DNA of 8,340 nt from Betaproteobacteria bacterium (GTDB taxonomy: Bacteria > Pseudomonadota > Gammaproteobacteria > Burkholderiales > Burkholderiaceae), in contig JAGWXN010000144.1 in assembly GCA_018969885.1 (NCBI GenBank), positions 1 to 8,340 on the forward strand, in the 5' to 3' direction. The position numbers were made by a program, and so were the translations under genes. This document shows positions 6,131 to 8,340 of this stretch, one piece after another. Numbering within the stretch: the first letter of the stretch is position 1; each line of letters starts with the position of its first letter. The notes below the pieces were generated by a model that was not told where the DNA came from, made no database searches, and saw only the letters and a list, made by a program, of their open reading frames with translations.

Positions 6131-8340
6131 TCAACGTAAAGCAGAGGCGGCGCTACCCAACGCCGCGAGCAGGCGATCGGGGGTGACTGGCACCTCGGTC
6201 ATGCGCACACCCGTTGCATCGCGAATCGCATTCAGAATGGCCGGGGCCGTGGCCACCAGCGCGGGCTCGCCGACCCCCTTCGCGCCGTTGGGCCCGAGGG
6301 GCTCGGGGTCTTCGACCAGATGCACCACCACCGGTGGCATGTCGCCCACCGTGGGGATCAGGTAGTCATGCAGGTTGTCGGTCTTGAGGGCCACATAGTC
6401 TTCCATGAGGGCGAGTCCGAGTCCCTGCGCAATGCCGCCGTGAATCTGGCCCTCCACCTGCGTGGGGTTGATGGCGCGACCGATATCATGCGCGGCGTGA
6501 ATCGCCAGCACCCGCACCGTGCCGAGCGCGACATCAACCTCCACCTCGGCAAACTGGGCTGCAAATCCGTAGGTGGCGTAGGGCACGCCCTGGCCATCGC
6601 CATCGAGCGGAACAGTGGGCGGGTTGAAACGCCCGCGACCCACTGCGACGAGACCACGCTCATCGATATCAAGCTCGGCAAGGTTCAGTGAAGCCCCGCC
6701 AGCGCGCATGACACCGCCCACCACTTGAAGTTCGGCGGTCTCGGGCGCCCCCAGCCGTGCGAGGAGTTTCGCGCGCAGATCAAGGCCCGCAAGCCGCGCC
6801 GCATTCCCCGACACAAAGGTCTGGCGCGAGGCCGAACTCTTTCCGCCATCGAGCGTAAGCGCGGTGTCTGACACGGTCTGATCAATGAGCCCAAGCTGCA
6901 CGCCCAGCGCATCAGCGGCAATCTGCGGCATGATCGTGTAGGTGCCCTGGCCGATATCGACCGCGCCGTTGAAGAGCACGAATCGCCCGTCGGGCTTGAG
7001 CCCAATTTCCATGTCAGACGGGTTGGCAATCACGGTGTTGCCAATGCCGTACCACATGCAGGCGACGCCCACGCCACGTCGTAGTGCCGAGGGGTCACGG
7101 CCGTGCGGGTCACTGGGCGCGACCACCCTGGCCTCTCGTGCCGAGGGCGGTGCCGAGCGCCAGTCAGCCACACGCGCGCGAGCTTCGATCCAGGCGGGCC
7201 GCAGCGCCTCAAGGCAAGCTTGCAGCCCGACGCTTGCGGTCAGGGTCTGACCGGTGGCCGTCCGGTCGCCCGCGCGCAGCGCGTTTGCATGGCGAAGATC
7301 CAGGGGATCAGCACCGATCCGGGCTGCATAGTCATCAATCAGCGATTCACAGAGCAGGGTCGACTGCGGCACACCAAAGCCGCGAAAAGCGCCCGCTACC
7401 GGATCATTGGTGATGACAGCGCGGGTGAGCGCGCGCACCGCCTCCCAGCGATAGGGGCCAGCGGCGTGAATCGGCACGCGATTGGCCACGGTAGGCCCCC
7501 AGGATGCATAGGCGCCTGTATTGAAATCGCCCGCAAAGTCGTACGACACGAAGCGGCCATCGGCAGTCGCGGCAAATTTTGCCTCCATGGCTGCCGGGTG
7601 CCGCTTGGTGGTCGATCGCATCGACTCAGGGCGGTGATACACCATGCGAGTCGCCCGCCCCAGTCGCCGCGCTGCCGCCACCAGAAGCGGCTGCACCGAC
7701 AGGTCGAGCTTGCCGCCAAAGCCACCGCCCACCGCAGACGGAATGATTCGTACGCGCTCGGGCGCCACTTCAAACATCCACGCGATCTCATCGCGATCCA
7801 TGTAGGGCGTCTGCGTGCAGGCAAAAATCGTCACGCGCGGCCCATCCGGTTCGACCTCCCAACGCGCCCAGCCCGCCTCAGGTTCGATGTAGGCGTGCTC
7901 CACATGCTGGGTGCGCATGGCAAGTGACAACTGTTCGGCCGCACCCGACGCAGCGGCCGCCACATCACCCGAGACCACCCGGCCCCGGCAGAGAATGTTG
8001 TCGGGCCAGCGCGCCTGCACGGACGGTGCCCCGGGCGCGAGGCCAGCAGCGATCCCCGAGACCGAAGGCAGCACCTCCCAGGCCACTGGAAACGACGCCT
8101 CGTCGAGCGCCTCGATCGCAGCCTGCGTGCCGGCCACGACCGCGATTGCCTCGCCGGCAAAACGCACTTCGCCCTCGGCCAACGCCGGCTGATCGCGCAG
8201 GTCAGGAAAGATGGCAAAACGATTGTTCGGAATGTCGGCACTCGTCACCACGCCGGCCAAACCGGGCCGCGCGGCCATCCAGGCAGCAAGATCGCCAATG
8301 AAAAACCGCGCCCGCGGATGCGGCGAGCGTATTGTTCGCA
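6131..8340 (-). CDS. Xanthine dehydrogenase-family hydroxylase, molybdopterin-binding subunit (5' partial)
   Basis: Large catalytic subunit of a molybdenum hydroxylase, which inserts a water-derived oxygen into a carbon next to a ring nitrogen or an aldehyde. The reading frame runs open past the Met codon at 8278 to the window edge, and those extra 20 residues (reading RTIRSPHPRARF) match the family N-terminus. The gene is therefore cut, with 735 residues visible and a few tens missing. Motifs in visible numbering: HVEHAYIEPEAG near 145-156, GGGFGGK at 204-210, AFRGFGVPQ at 317-325, DIGQG at 461-465, SSASRQT at 501-507, and GVGEP with the presumed catalytic Glu at 691. The residue after GGGFGGK is Leu, where purine-oxidising bovine enzyme has Glu802, so a xanthine substrate is unlikely. 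By context I infer nicotinate or a related N-heteroaromatic. The FeS and FAD subunits must be encoded elsewhere, perhaps upstream. The TGA stop is 44 bp before the next gene. Family call is firm; substrate is inferred. Confidence 0.92.
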   Translation of the reverse strand, partial: RTIRSPHPRARFFIGDLAAWMAARPGLAGVVTSADIPNNRFAIFPDLRDQPALAEGEVRFAGEAIAVVAGTQAAIEALDEASFPVAWEVLPSVSGIAAGLAPGAPSVQARWPDNILCRGRVVSGDVAAAASGAAEQLSLAMRTQHVEHAYIEPEAGWARWEVEPDGPRVTIFACTQTPYMDRDEIAWMFEVAPERVRIIPSAVGGGFGGKLDLSVQPLLVAAARRLGRATRMVYHRPESMRSTTKRHPAAMEAKFAATADGRFVSYDFAGDFNTGAYASWGPTVANRVPIHAAGPYRWEAVRALTRAVITNDPVAGAFRGFGVPQSTLLCESLIDDYAARIGADPLDLRHANALRAGDRTATGQTLTASVGLQACLEALRPAWIEARARVADWRSAPPSAREARVVAPSDPHGRDPSALRRGVGVACMWYGIGNTVIANPSDMEIGLKPDGRFVLFNGAVDIGQGTYTIMPQIAADALGVQLGLIDQTVSDTALTLDGGKSSASRQTFVSGNAARLAGLDLRAKLLARLGAPETAELQVVGGVMRAGGASLNLAELDIDERGLVAVGRGRFNPPTVPLDGDGQGVPYATYGFAAQFAEVEVDVALGTVRVLAIHAAHDIGRAINPTQVEGQIHGGIAQGLGLALMEDYVALKTDNLHDYLIPTVGDMPPVVVHLVEDPEPLGPNGAKGVGEPALVATAPAILNAIRDATGVRMTEVPVTPDRLLAALGSAASALR

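Noticed and set aside
6087..6134. TTG at 6134 as the start of the reductase
   Set aside because: No Shine-Dalgarno precedes it, the added residues are Arg/Pro-rich and cover a tandem repeat, and an ATG with AGGA lies 48 nt downstream. It remains possible.
6131..8278. Met codon at 8278 as the true start of the hydroxylase subunit
   Set aside because: The frame stays open upstream to the window edge and the extra residues (SPHPRARF) match the family's conserved N-terminal region, so the start is outside the window.

Overview
The window looks like a piece of a GC-rich proteobacterial chromosome. I infer an alpha- or betaproteobacterium from the strong G/C third-position bias, the Ala-rich signal peptide and the gene families; the sequence alone does not fix the genus. 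All six genes lie on the minus strand, packed head to tail, so the window should be read from right (8340) to left (1). Both ends cut through genes.

In transcription order the genes are: (1) the large molybdopterin-binding subunit of a xanthine-dehydrogenase-family hydroxylase (8340-6131, 5' end outside the window); (2) a 6-hydroxynicotinate reductase homologue (6086-4569); (3) a UPF0280/ApbE-like protein (4572-3664); (4) a VanA-type Rieske oxygenase (3664-2594); (5) a secreted branched-chain-amino-acid-type ABC substrate-binding protein (2524-1313); (6) an ABC permease in which a LivH-like domain runs straight into a LivM-like domain (1200-1, 3' end outside the window). Junctions are tight: 44 bp, a 4-bp TTGA overlap, a 1-bp TGATG overlap, 69 bp and 112 bp. 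This supports a single transcription unit. I saw no convincing promoter inside it.

The genes suggest uptake and breakdown of a nicotinate-like N-heteroaromatic acid. In the known Eubacterium barkeri and Azorhizobium routes, a molybdenum hydroxylase turns nicotinate into 6-hydroxynicotinate. 6-Hydroxynicotinate reductase then reduces the ring to 1,4,5,6-tetrahydro-6-oxonicotinate. Genes 1 and 2 would fit these two steps. Gene 3 is translationally coupled to the reductase and has no established function. Gene 4 is an O2-dependent oxygenase, which sits oddly beside a reductive pathway best known from an anaerobe. Genes 5 and 6 would import the substrate. The true substrate is inference. The small FeS and FAD subunits of the hydroxylase, a reductase for the Rieske oxygenase, the ABC ATPases and the later pathway enzymes are not in the window.

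The main non-coding feature is a long, almost perfect hairpin (1247-1286) between the binding-protein and permease genes. The plus strand shows no credible gene, and no tRNA, rRNA, CRISPR array or mobile element was seen.
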